33,641 nucleotides of DNA from Tharpella sp964457755 (lineage in GTDB: Bacteria; Desulfobacterota; Anaeroferrophillalia; Anaeroferrophillales; Tharpellaceae), in the NCBI GenBank assembly GCA_964457755.1, contig CAYWGC010000035.1, positions 1-33,641 on the forward strand, read 5' to 3'. Positions 7,430 to 15,907 of this stretch are shown piece by piece; within the stretch, counting starts at the first letter, position 1, and each line of letters opens with the position of its first letter. The notes under the pieces were generated by a model that worked only from the letters and a program-made list of their open reading frames with translations, had not been told where the DNA came from and did not search any database. The position numbers were made by a program, and so were the translations under genes.

Positions 7430-8290
7430 TTACCGTCTAAATGAGGCCAGGGTGCTGCGTTTATGGAAGGCTTGACGCTGTTTGGCGGCAATTTCATAAT
7501 CGTTCTCATTTTTTAAGAGTGCCCCTAAGAAAGGCAGCTCTTTCTGCAGGTCAACTTTGCCGTTGTGACCAGCTGCGAGCAGGGCTTTAAGCCAGTCGAT
7601 CAGCTCACTGGTCGAAGGTTTTTTGCGTAAGCCGTCGGTCTCTCGGAGTTGGTAGAAAGCGGCCATCGCCTCTTTGATCAACTTCTTATCAAGGTCGGGA
7701 AAGTGGACGCGGACGATCTTTTCCATCAGTTCCTGGTCAGGGAATTCGATGTAGTGAAAGACGCAGCGGCGCAGAAAAGCGTCGGGCAGCTCTTTTTCCG
7801 AATTGCTCGTAATGATGATCGCGGGTCTCTGTTTTGCTGTAATCGTCTTTTTGGTCTCTGGAATATAGAATTTCATCTCGTCAAGTTCGGCTAGGAGATC
7901 GTTGGGAAATTCGATGTCAGCTTTGTCAATTTCATCGATCAGAACAACAACTTGGGTCTCCCGAGCAAAAGCTTCACCGAGTTTTCCAAGTTTAATATAG
8001 TTCTCGATATTGGCGACATCATTGCCGCCGAAACGGGAGTCATTCAGGCGTTGGACGGTGTCGTAAAGATAGAGTCCATCCTGGGCCTTGGTTGTCGATT
8101 TAATGTTCCAGGTTAAAAGCTCCTGGTTAAGGCCTGCAGCCACACTTTTGGCGAGCAGGGTTTTGCCAGTACCGGGTTCCCCTTTGATAAGCAGGGGCCG
8201 CCCCAGAGCGATGGAGACATTGACATCATTTTGTAAATCTTCGGAAACGATATAGTCACTGGTGCCGGAGTAGCGCGTAAAATCTTTCAT
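7430..8290 (-). CDS. MoxR-family AAA+ ATPase
   Basis: 286 residues, one AAA+ module. Walker A is GEPGTGKT (37-44), Walker B is VVLIDEID (115-122), sensor 1 is IITSNSEKELPD (159-170), and the arginine-finger region is AFLRRC (171-176). The C-terminal helical lid runs from about 185. The short N-terminus and the DLLAELDEM segment fit the MoxR/RavA class, which works as a hexameric chaperone together with a VWA protein; the VWA gene is immediately downstream. AAAGAGAG lies before the ATG on the reverse strand. It diverges from hfq across a 235-base gap, so its promoter must lie between 8291 and about 8500. The last residues (STLASFRR) show no extra domain. Confidence 0.87.
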   Translation of the reverse strand: MKDFTRYSGTSDYIVSEDLQNDVNVSIALGRPLLIKGEPGTGKTLLAKSVAAGLNQELLTWNIKSTTKAQDGLYLYDTVQRLNDSRFGGNDVANIENYIKLGKLGEAFARETQVVVLIDEIDKADIEFPNDLLAELDEMKFYIPETKKTITAKQRPAIIITSNSEKELPDAFLRRCVFHYIEFPDQELMEKIVRVHFPDLDKKLIKEAMAAFYQLRETDGLRKKPSTSELIDWLKALLAAGHNGKVDLQKELPFLGALLKNENDYEIAAKQRQAFHKRSTLASFRR

Positions 8291-8525
8291 AATACTCTCT
8301 TTAATCAGGTTGAGTTGTTTTTTTTTGACAGCGTCGCCTTTTAGCAGTTTGAGAGATTGATGTCACGGCAAAAAATTTCCGAGAATGGCATATCCTTAGG
8401 ATTGTTGCGAGATAGTTAATATTTTCATTTGCTATATACGCTGGTGGGTGCTAGGTTGATTATTCTAGTAACGTATGCTAAGTGGTTGATTATTGATGTA
8501 ATAGATGTACGAAGGAAGGAGAGTT

Positions 8526-8780
8526 ATGACCAGACATCAGGCTAATGTGCAGGAACAATTTTTAAATCGGTTGCGGAGGGAGCGGCGGCGGGTCAGTGTG
8601 GATTTGCTCAGCGGCACGGCGAGAGAGGGACGGATCAGCAGTTTTGACAACCATTGCTTGATCTTAAATGACGAGTTTACCAGCCATTTGATCTACAAAC
8701 ATGCTATCGCCATGCTCACCCCGACCGATCAGGATGGCATCGCGATGCGCGATTTTGGCGAAGAGAAAGAGAAGAAATAG
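8526..8780 (+). CDS. hfq: RNA chaperone Hfq
   Basis: 84 residues with the Hfq Sm fold. The N-terminal helix QEQFLNRLRRERRRVSV leads into Sm1 (LLSGTAREGRISSFDN), a variable turn, and the Sm2 signature YKHAIAMLTP, whose YKHAI is the Hfq hallmark at the uridine-binding proximal face. Hfq forms hexamers that match small RNAs to mRNAs and protect RNA. The rim segment RRERRRVS is richer in Arg than the E. coli RRER. A highly charged acidic/basic tail EEKEKK ends the protein. ATG 8526 is chosen over an upstream ATG at 8505 because AAGGAG (8516-8521) sits right before it and inside the longer frame. xerD starts 10 bases after the stop, so the two are probably co-transcribed. Confidence 0.88.
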   Translation: MTRHQANVQEQFLNRLRRERRRVSVDLLSGTAREGRISSFDNHCLILNDEFTSHLIYKHAIAMLTPTDQDGIAMRDFGEEKEKK

Positions 8781-8790
8781 TCAATTAATC

Positions 8791-9693
8791 ATGTATGCTG
8801 AACAGGTTGAAATCTTTCTCGATCATCTGCTTTTAGAGCGCGGCCTGGCGGCCGCGACAGTTGCTGCCTATCAGGTTGATCTCGATCATTTTGGTCTCTT
8901 TCTTGAGGCTCAAGGTAATCCTGAGGCCGAATCTCTTTCTCAAGCCCAGGTCAGTGAATATATTATGCTCTTAAAGCAGGCTTATGCCCGGCGCACGATT
9001 CGGCGGCGGTTTTCGGCACTCAACAGTTTTTTCCGTTTTCTGCTTGCTAAAGGTGAGATTCGACGCCAGCCCTTGTCCGGTTTGGAGCTGCCGCAACTCG
9101 ATAAAAATCTGCCTGAGGTTTTAAGTGTTACTGAGATGAAATTGCTGCTGGCAGCCCCAGACCCCGAGACGACACTGGGGGAACGCGACAAAGTGATGCT
9201 TGAGGTGCTCTATGGGGCAGGTCTGCGGGTCAGTGAACTGGTTAAGTTAGAGTTGCAGCAGATAAATTTCAACCTCGGGATTATTTCGGTGATCGGTAAA
9301 GGTGATAAGGAGCGGATTATCCCGCTGCCGTTGCCGATTATCAGAAATCTCAGAGAGTACATTGCTAAAGGGCGGCGTAAATTGCTAAAGGGCAAAAGCT
9401 CTACCTTTATCTTTCTCAACCGTTCGGGGAACTCTTTGAGCCGTGAGGGTTTCTGGAAGACAATTCGGCGTTACGCTCTAAAAGCCGGGATCAAACAGGA
9501 GGTCTACCCCCATCTTCTGCGCCACTCTTTTGCCACCCATCTGCTCTCCGGTGGTGCCGATTTAAGAATCGTGCAAACCCTTTTGGGCCATGCCGACCTC
9601 GCTACTACTCAGATCTACACCCAGGTTGACGCCGCGCGTCTGAAAGAGGTCTATCGCCGCTATTACCCTCGTGAAAGGATGAAGGATGACTGA
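8791..9693 (+). CDS. xerD: Tyrosine recombinase XerD
   Basis: 300 residues with the full tyrosine recombinase layout. Residues 1-90 are the core-binding (SAM-like) domain; the catalytic domain starts near 110. Catalytic residues are all visible: Arg146 in GAGLRVSEL, Lys170 in VIGKGDKE, His241 and Arg244 in HLLRHSFATH, His267 in LLGHADLATT, and the nucleophile Tyr276 in QIYTQVD. The wording of the last two blocks and the length match XerC/XerD housekeeping enzymes, which resolve chromosome dimers at dif with FtsK; XerD fits slightly better. The stop overlaps the next start (ATGACTGA). The start follows hfq closely; the ribosome-binding site is weak. No dif-like site was identified here. Confidence 0.87.
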   Translation: MYAEQVEIFLDHLLLERGLAAATVAAYQVDLDHFGLFLEAQGNPEAESLSQAQVSEYIMLLKQAYARRTIRRRFSALNSFFRFLLAKGEIRRQPLSGLELPQLDKNLPEVLSVTEMKLLLAAPDPETTLGERDKVMLEVLYGAGLRVSELVKLELQQINFNLGIISVIGKGDKERIIPLPLPIIRNLREYIAKGRRKLLKGKSSTFIFLNRSGNSLSREGFWKTIRRYALKAGIKQEVYPHLLRHSFATHLLSGGADLRIVQTLLGHADLATTQIYTQVDAARLKEVYRRYYPRERMKDD

Positions 9694-12370
9694 AGTTATC
9701 ACTTCTCATATCAATACTGATTTTGACGGTCTTGCGGCGATGCTGGCGGCGCGGCATCTCTATCCCCAGGCAGAGATGGTGCTGCCCGGCAGTCCCGAGC
9801 GCAGCCTCCACGATTTTTTTCTTCATTCCTGCGGATATGCTTATCCCTTTAAACGTCTTAAAGATATCGATCTCTCAGAAATTAAACGATTGATTGTAGT
9901 TGATACCCGTCAGAAAAGTCGCATCGGTCCCTTTGCCGAGGTTGCGGCCCGACCAGAAGTTGAGGTTGTTGTTTATGACCATCACCCGGCGACAAGTGAT
10001 GATCTTGAAGGGGTTGCTCTAAGTGAGGTCGCTGAGGTTGGGGCCGTGATTACTCTGTTGACGGAGAAACTGCGGCAACAGAAATTGACGATTCCGCCTG
10101 ATGAGGCAACCGTGATGTTGATCGGTCTCTATGAGGATACTGGTTCTCTGACCTTTCAGGGAACCACGGTCCGTGACTTTATGGCTGCCGCCTGGCTTCT
10201 GGAGCAGGGTGGTAATCTTGAAATCGTGGCCGAGATTATCAACAATCCTCTCGATCGGGAGCAGGTCTCGTTGCTTAACGATCTTTTGTCATCGCAGCTA
10301 ACAATCTATCCTCGGGGCCAGAAAGTGGTTCTGGTTGAAGCTTCCCGTGAGCGTTATATCTCAGATGTGGCGATGGTGGTCCATCGTCTGCGTGATATTG
10401 AGCGGCTTGAGGTCGTCATCGCTCTTCTGCGTCTCGATGATAAAATATATCTGATTGGCCGCAGCCGCAGTTCCGCTCTCGATATGGGGCAGTTGCTGGC
10501 CCATTTCGGTGGAGGTGGACATCACTATGCGGCGGCTGCAGTGACCCGTGAGTTGACCTTGATTCAGTGCCGGGAGAAGCTTCTGACATTGCTTGATCAA
10601 GAGGTCGTGCCACAGCTTACGGCGGCGGATCTGATGACTTCACCGGTATTGACGATCACCCTGGCAACACCGCTGACCCAGGCGGCTGAATTATTGACTC
10701 GTTACAATATCAATGTGTTGCCGGTTATTGATGAAAAAAATGGCAGGCTGGCCGGAATTATTTCCCGCCAGGTTGTCCAGAAAGCTCTCTATCACGGTCT
10801 TAAAGAGCTTGATGTCAGTGAATATATGACCACCGATTTTGAACCGATTACAGCAGGGGCCGATCTTAATCAGATTAAAGAGCTGATTATCGAAAGAAAT
10901 CAGCGATTTTTACCGGTGATTGATGATAAACAGGCGATTGTCGGGGCGATTACACGAAAAGATCTTTTAAGGGCTCTTTATGATCAGGAGAATCTGGAGA
11001 GTGTGAAATCCGATGAGGATCACGAGGGGTCGCGTAAAATGCGGCGAAAAAATGTTAAAGGCTTAATAAATGAGAGCTTTCCCGCAGACCTGATCCAGAT
11101 TTTTCGACAACTTGGTGATCTTGCCGACGAGTTGTCACTCAATATTTTTCTGGTTGGTGGCGTGGTCCGTGATTTAATGCTCAGGCGGCCCAACCTTGAT
11201 ATCGATATTGTGGTTGAAGGTGACGGTATTGCGTTGGCCAGGGCTTATAGTGCACGTTACGCTGGCCGTTGCCATTGTCATGAACCTTTTCGCACGGCTG
11301 TTATCTTGACCGCAGAAGGCTATAAACTCGATATCGCCAGTACCCGGATGGAGTATTATGATGCGCCGGCGATGCTTCCCAAAGTTGAAACAAGTTCTTT
11401 AAAAGTTGATCTCTATCGCCGAGATTTTACGATTAATACTTTGGTGGTCTCTTTGAATCGTAAAAACTATGGTGAGATGCTGGACTATTTTGGCGCCGGT
11501 CGCGATCTCAAAGAGCGCACTATCAGAGTTCTCCATAATTTAAGTCTGGTCGAAGACCCAACCCGGATTTTTCGGGCGATTCGTTTTGAACAGAAATTTT
11601 CATTCGCTATCGGGCGTCAGACCCTGCATCTCATTAATAATGCTATCAAGGTCGGTTTTGTGCGCCGGGTTTCCGGTTTTCGAATTCTCCATGAATTGAA
11701 ATTGATTTCGGCCGAAGCCGATCCCTTGCCCATATTCGCTCGTATCGGTGAATTCAAACTCTGGCACGAAGTTTTTCCTGAGTTAAAGAGTCAGTTTAAA
11801 AACCAGCGGCGCCTGGTCCGTCTGATGGCAGCTAAAGAGGTGGTCTCCTGGTATGAATACCTCTACTTGGAAGAAAAACTTGCCGGTTGGCAGGTCTATT
11901 TTCTCGCTTTTCTGGACGGTATGAGTGCAGCTCAGGCCCACTATTGTGCCTTGCGTTTAGGGTTTGATGAGAATGCTGGTCAGCGTTTTGTGGCTCAGCG
12001 TCGACGCGGTATTGAAATTGCCGCCGAACTTGGTCGTCTTTGTGGCGATGGCAAAGTTTTTCGTAACTCCGAACTTTGCGCTCAAGTCAGTGACCTGCCG
12101 CTTGAGATATTGCTCTATATTATGGCCGGTCATGAGAACCAGCGGGTTAAAAAGGCTCTCTCCAAATATATTACCCGGCTTCAGTTTGTTGAGATCGAGA
12201 TTAACGGCCACGATCTAATTAGCGCCGGCCTTAAGCCCGGCCCTTATTTCAAGGAGATCCTTGATAAAGTCAGGGCTGCCCGCCTCGACGGTGAGGTCAA
12301 TAATCGGTCAGAGGAGTTGGCTTTGGTTGCAATTATGGAGAGAAGTGTGGAAGAGGAAACCTCTGCATGA
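9686..12370 (+). CDS. DHH phosphoesterase - CBS pair - tRNA nucleotidyltransferase fusion
   Basis: 894 residues with three functional parts. Residues 1-300 are a DHH/DHHA1 phosphoesterase: HINTDFDGLA (8-17), DHHP (98-101), EDTGS (150-154) and the DHHA1 GGGGHH (275-280). Residues about 314-432 are two CBS domains, usually adenine-nucleotide sensors. Residues about 460-890 are a class II poly(A)-polymerase/CCA enzyme: FLVGGVVRDLML (488-499), catalytic Asp505 and Asp507 in LDIDIVV, and RRDFTINTL as the motif C equivalent. In Deltaproteobacteria and some other phyla this architecture is associated with A-adding tRNA nucleotidyltransferases. The N-terminal phosphoesterase may trim or degrade short RNA. 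Start overlaps xerD by 8 bases and the stop overlaps the next start by 4. A-adding versus CCA-adding cannot be settled by eye. Confidence 0.88.
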   Translation: MTEVITSHINTDFDGLAAMLAARHLYPQAEMVLPGSPERSLHDFFLHSCGYAYPFKRLKDIDLSEIKRLIVVDTRQKSRIGPFAEVAARPEVEVVVYDHHPATSDDLEGVALSEVAEVGAVITLLTEKLRQQKLTIPPDEATVMLIGLYEDTGSLTFQGTTVRDFMAAAWLLEQGGNLEIVAEIINNPLDREQVSLLNDLLSSQLTIYPRGQKVVLVEASRERYISDVAMVVHRLRDIERLEVVIALLRLDDKIYLIGRSRSSALDMGQLLAHFGGGGHHYAAAAVTRELTLIQCREKLLTLLDQEVVPQLTAADLMTSPVLTITLATPLTQAAELLTRYNINVLPVIDEKNGRLAGIISRQVVQKALYHGLKELDVSEYMTTDFEPITAGADLNQIKELIIERNQRFLPVIDDKQAIVGAITRKDLLRALYDQENLESVKSDEDHEGSRKMRRKNVKGLINESFPADLIQIFRQLGDLADELSLNIFLVGGVVRDLMLRRPNLDIDIVVEGDGIALARAYSARYAGRCHCHEPFRTAVILTAEGYKLDIASTRMEYYDAPAMLPKVETSSLKVDLYRRDFTINTLVVSLNRKNYGEMLDYFGAGRDLKERTIRVLHNLSLVEDPTRIFRAIRFEQKFSFAIGRQTLHLINNAIKVGFVRRVSGFRILHELKLISAEADPLPIFARIGEFKLWHEVFPELKSQFKNQRRLVRLMAAKEVVSWYEYLYLEEKLAGWQVYFLAFLDGMSAAQAHYCALRLGFDENAGQRFVAQRRRGIEIAAELGRLCGDGKVFRNSELCAQVSDLPLEILLYIMAGHENQRVKKALSKYITRLQFVEIEINGHDLISAGLKPGPYFKEILDKVRAARLDGEVNNRSEELALVAIMERSVEEETSA

Positions 12371-14115
12371 AAAATATAGGAAAAGAGAAGATTGTCTGGT
12401 TATATAATGGTTTGTTAATGATGGTCTGGATCAGTCTTGGTTTTTTCGTGAACTGTTGGCAGGAGAGTTCAACTCTGATTCTCTGGGGTGGCGGTGTCAT
12501 CCTTCTGCTGCTTTATCATTGGCGCAGTTGTCACTGTGCTGAGGTGAGTGTCGAGCTTGATCAGGAGTTGCAGCGGACTCTGGAACGCTGCCGCGAAGCT
12601 GAACGCTCCTGGGAGACCACTTTTGATGCGGTGGCTGCACCGATAACCATTTTGGGAACCGAGTTCTCCATTCTTAAAGCCAATCGTGCGGCCGCCTCTT
12701 TAGCTGCGAGAGCGGTCGACGAGGTTGTTGGTATGCATTGTTATGATCTTTTCGGTGATTTGGGCAAGCCTTGTGTTGATTGCCCCGTACCGAAAGTGCT
12801 GGCCCAGGGAGTGGCGCATAGTGCTGAGATTGTGCATCTGCAAGGGGGTCGCACCCTTATTGTTTCAGTTTCACCGATTCTTAATCCCCAAGGGAAAACC
12901 GTGGCCCTGACTCTTTTCTGTCACGATATAAGTGAGCAGAAAAAACTCTCCGAACAGTATCAGCAGGCCCAGAAGATGGAAGCGGTCGGGCGTCTGGCTG
13001 GAGGCGTGGCTCATGATTTTAATAATATCTTAACGATTATCAACGGCTATAGTGAGATGGCTCTGATGAAGATGAAAGGTAAAGATCTGAAAGAGTTGAC
13101 TCCGTTACGTAATCAACTTAATGAGATTCATCAGGCTGGCCAACGGGCGGCCAATTTGACCCGTCAGCTTTTGGCCTTCAGTCGTAAGCAGGTGGTGCGC
13201 CCGGTGCTTTTGCAGCTTAATGACAAGGTTTTAGAGATGGAGAAGATGCTCAAGCGTTTGATTGGTGAAGATATAGTCTTGACCACCAATCTTCAGGAAG
13301 AGCTCTCTCCGATTCTAGCTGACCCCGGACAGCTCGAACAGATTCTTATTAATCTGGTCGTTAATGCCGCTGATGCGGTTAAAGATGGTCCCGAGATAAC
13401 GGTCGGGCTTATCGACATCAGCACCGCTGAAATCACTCTTAATCAGAGGCCTGCGGCCGGCTGGGGGGAATTTGGGGCCGGTAAATATGTCTCCCTGTTA
13501 GTCCAAGATAGTGGTCCGGGGATTGCCCCGGAGCTTATTGAACATATTTTTGAACCTTTTTTTACAACCAAGGCTCAGGGCAAAGGCACGGGTCTCGGGC
13601 TCTCAACCGTCTACGGCATTGTCGAGCAGAACCACGGCCTGATCGAGGTGGAAAATAACCTGGAAGGGGCGCTTTTTACGATCTATTGGCCGGCCCTACG
13701 ACAGCCTGATGAAATTATGCCGATAGCTTCTGAAGTAGAGGCTGGTCTGACCTCTGGCCGGGGTCTGCTTTTAGTGGTTGAGGATGAAAAAATTCTGCGA
13801 AAAGTTTCGGTCGAGGCGCTCGAACTGGCCGGTTATCAGGTTATGGCTGCCGACAGCGGAGAGGCGGCTCTATTGTTGCTCGATGGTTGTCAGGTTTCTC
13901 CTGATCTACTCTTTACCGATATTGTGATGCCGGGGATTTCGGGAATTGAGCTGGCTCGTCAGGTAAAGGAGTGTTATCCTGGGATTAAAGTACTCTATAC
14001 CTCAGGTTACACCGATCGGGATGAACTGAAAGAGCTCGATCCGAATATGTTGCTCGATAAACCCTACACCATGCCGCATTTGACCGTCCGTATTGCTGAG
14101 ATGTTGAATAATTGA
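12367..14115 (+). CDS. Hybrid sensor histidine kinase with PAS and receiver domains
   Basis: 582 residues. Two membrane helices (about 9-30 and 36-52) with almost no periplasmic loop suggest a cytoplasmic signal. A coiled coil (60-82) leads to a PAS domain (about 84-190) containing Cys125, Cys136 and Cys139 in the pattern C...CVDCP. The HisKA motif is GRLAGGVAHDFNN with His216, and the HATPase has Asn333 (N-box), DSGPGIAPE (381-389) and GKGTGLGLSTVYG. A C-terminal receiver domain has acidic VEDE (471-474), Asp518 in FTDIVMPG, and DKPYT near the end. The layout is that of a kinase with its own phosphate sink. It starts at ATGA overlapping the previous stop, so expression is coupled to the tRNA nucleotidyltransferase fusion. 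No separate response regulator follows, so downstream output is unknown. Confidence 0.88.
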   Translation: MKNIGKEKIVWLYNGLLMMVWISLGFFVNCWQESSTLILWGGGVILLLLYHWRSCHCAEVSVELDQELQRTLERCREAERSWETTFDAVAAPITILGTEFSILKANRAAASLAARAVDEVVGMHCYDLFGDLGKPCVDCPVPKVLAQGVAHSAEIVHLQGGRTLIVSVSPILNPQGKTVALTLFCHDISEQKKLSEQYQQAQKMEAVGRLAGGVAHDFNNILTIINGYSEMALMKMKGKDLKELTPLRNQLNEIHQAGQRAANLTRQLLAFSRKQVVRPVLLQLNDKVLEMEKMLKRLIGEDIVLTTNLQEELSPILADPGQLEQILINLVVNAADAVKDGPEITVGLIDISTAEITLNQRPAAGWGEFGAGKYVSLLVQDSGPGIAPELIEHIFEPFFTTKAQGKGTGLGLSTVYGIVEQNHGLIEVENNLEGALFTIYWPALRQPDEIMPIASEVEAGLTSGRGLLLVVEDEKILRKVSVEALELAGYQVMAADSGEAALLLLDGCQVSPDLLFTDIVMPGISGIELARQVKECYPGIKVLYTSGYTDRDELKELDPNMLLDKPYTMPHLTVRIAEMLNN

Positions 14116-14230
14116 ACAATTTCTAGAGCATGTCCGATGAAAAAACAATTTCTTTCGGTTGGAAATGACAAAATCCTGAAAAATTATGCTCTCGGTGCCG
14201 CCCTCTTCTGGACTTTGAACGGAGAAATAT

Positions 14231-14668
14231 ATGCGCGAAACCTTTTTTTGTCCAAACTGTAACCAGCAAACAACCCGCTATCGCAATCCGGTACCGACCG
14301 TTGATATCCTGATTGCCTACGAAGGTGGAATTGTTTTGATCAAACGCCTCAATCCGCCGCCGGGCTGGGCCTTGCCGGGCGGCTTTGTCGATTACGGCGA
14401 ATCTCTTGAGGCTGCTGCCGTTCGTGAAGCCCTTGAGGAGACTAATCTTGAAGTTGAGTTGACGGGGCAGTTTCATACCTATTCAGACCCCGCCCGTGAT
14501 CCCCGACAGCATACCATCTCAACCATCTTTACGGGTATTGGTCGAGGCCAATTACAAGCCGGTGACGATGCCGGAAAAGCGGTTGTTTACCAGCAGGATA
14601 ACCTCCCCGAAAATATCGCCTTTGATCACCGCCAAATTCTTAACGACTATTTCAAATCAAATAGATAA
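14231..14668 (+). CDS. Nudix hydrolase (ADP-ribose pyrophosphatase-like)
   Basis: 145 residues. An N-terminal CPNC (7-10) looks like half of a zinc ribbon, followed by RYRNPVPTVD and the Nudix core. The Nudix box runs from Gly51 to Leu73: Gly51, Glu57, Arg65-Glu66 and Glu69-Glu70 are all present; the usual Gly near the end is Asn72. FHTYSDPARDPRQHT (82-96) matches the substrate loop seen in ADP-ribose pyrophosphatase-like members. The family hydrolyses nucleoside diphosphates linked to another group, such as ADP-ribose or 8-oxo-dGTP; the substrate here is not certain. GGAG lies seven bases before the ATG. The gene is separated from the kinase by 115 bases and followed by a structured repeat, so it may be its own unit. 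Confidence 0.85.
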   Translation: MRETFFCPNCNQQTTRYRNPVPTVDILIAYEGGIVLIKRLNPPPGWALPGGFVDYGESLEAAAVREALEETNLEVELTGQFHTYSDPARDPRQHTISTIFTGIGRGQLQAGDDAGKAVVYQQDNLPENIAFDHRQILNDYFKSNR

Positions 14669-14703
14669 ACTATGTTGATGCCATTTTCAAGCCGCTTCAA
14701 TGC

Positions 14704-14775
14704 GGGGACATACCTCCAGGCCGGGCTTTCACCCTAAAGGGTACAAGAGCCCGAGACGGGCTGAGCTGTGTCCCC
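14704..14775. repeat. Nested inverted-repeat element (72 bp) after the Nudix gene
   Basis: GGGGACA (14704-14710) pairs with TGTCCCC (14769-14775) as the outer stem. Inside, CGGGCT (14722-14727) pairs with AGCCCG (14748-14753), capped by the palindrome ACCCTAAAGGGT (14731-14742). The fold is multi-branched and cloverleaf-like, but it has no tRNA conserved bases. There is no T-run, so it is not a terminator. The base composition (G/C-rich) differs from the adjoining AT-rich sequence. It resembles extragenic palindromic repeats linked to REP-associated transposases; that link is inference. Confidence 0.6.
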
Positions 14776-14824
14776 CTCGAAGTGAGCGAAGCAAAGTTCG
14801 TCGTCATTTGTTGCAACTTAAATT

Positions 14825-15886
14825 ATGAATTATTATCGGTTTATATTTGTCATGCGTAGATTAATTTTTTTCACTTCTCTTCTCTTACTCCTCTTTCCCC
14901 TTTTTATATTCTCTGTATCCCCGCTTTTTGCAGCAGTGTCGCAAAAAGAGCAACCCTTTACCCTTTGCACAGCGCGGGCAGCACTTCAGACTACGGTTCT
15001 GCGCGGCTATACCAGGGCTCGCTGGCGCCGCTTTTTAACCTGTGAAGAGCCTGGGCGCTGCCTTGAGGTCCGGGCCGAAATGGGTGATTTAATCCCGGAA
15101 GACGCTCTTTTCGCAAAGATCGATACGACCTTTATCGAACTTGAGTTAGAAGCTAACCAAGCCGCCTGTGCTCGTCTTGAAAATCAAAAAGAGTATTGGC
15201 AGCGTGAGGTTGAACGCTATCGAAAATTAAGCGGCAGCAAGGCGGTTTCTGAAACCCGGGTCCAGGAGCTCGAATTGAAGTATGATCAGGCCCGGCTGGG
15301 TCTGGTTGAGTTGAAAGTTAAGGCGGCGGTACTTAAAGAGCGTCGCTTGAGGTGTTCCATAAAAGCCCCGGCTGGCTGGCATCTTTTAGAACGTAAGCTG
15401 GAGCCCGGTGAATGGTTGACGCGGGGACGGGTTGTGGGCCTGGTCGGCGATTATCGGAGTTTACTGGTGCCGTTTTCTTTAACACCGGCACAGTATGAGT
15501 GGTTAAAAAATGAGGGTGCCGGGGGCAAAGTCTCTCTCATATTGGATGACGAAAGTAGGAGCGCCACAAAGGTACCGGCTCGCCTGTTACGCACTTCGCC
15601 AGCTTTTGATCAAAAAACCAGAAAGATTATGGTTGAGCTGGAAGTGAGTCAAGGGTTGAGCGCAAGGCGTGGTGGCATCGCTCTGGAACTTGCCATCAAA
15701 CTTCCAGAAGCAGGCTCAGTGGTTGAAGTTCCGGCACCAGCCGTGTTTGAGCGTTACGGTGCTTTCTGGCTGGTTCGGGAAAATGGCACAGAGGTTAAGG
15801 TCGTCAAACTCGGTCAAGCTGCCAATGGCGATTTCAGAATCGTAGGCGAAAATGTAAAAAGTGGCGATCGTTTCCGCTGTCGCTAA
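14825..15886 (+). CDS. RND efflux periplasmic adaptor (membrane fusion protein)
   Basis: 353 residues. A signal peptide or N-terminal anchor covers about residues 10-37 (basic MRR, a long Leu/Phe core, then SPLFAAVSQ as a possible cleavage site). The HlyD/AcrA-like order follows: a beta-barrel/lipoyl half (about 50-100, including GDLIPEDALFAKIDTTFIEL), a helical hairpin (about 100-170, heptad-like), the second lipoyl half (CSIKAPAGWHLLERKLEPGEW), and a C-terminal beta domain. It bridges an inner-membrane RND pump to an outer-membrane channel. The start is uncertain: ATG 14825 or ATG 14852; neither has a clear ribosome-binding site, and the second gives a more regular signal peptide. The RND gene follows after 21 bases, which supports the assignment. 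Confidence 0.8.
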   Translation: MNYYRFIFVMRRLIFFTSLLLLLFPLFIFSVSPLFAAVSQKEQPFTLCTARAALQTTVLRGYTRARWRRFLTCEEPGRCLEVRAEMGDLIPEDALFAKIDTTFIELELEANQAACARLENQKEYWQREVERYRKLSGSKAVSETRVQELELKYDQARLGLVELKVKAAVLKERRLRCSIKAPAGWHLLERKLEPGEWLTRGRVVGLVGDYRSLLVPFSLTPAQYEWLKNEGAGGKVSLILDDESRSATKVPARLLRTSPAFDQKTRKIMVELEVSQGLSARRGGIALELAIKLPEAGSVVEVPAPAVFERYGAFWLVRENGTEVKVVKLGQAANGDFRIVGENVKSGDRFRCR

Positions 15887-15907
15887 GCCTGGATAATCAT
15901 CTCATTT

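Noticed and set aside
8328..8356. TTGACA-17-TTTGAG as a promoter for hfq
   Set aside because: The -35 box is perfect, but the -10 has only three of six matches; kept out of the feature list.
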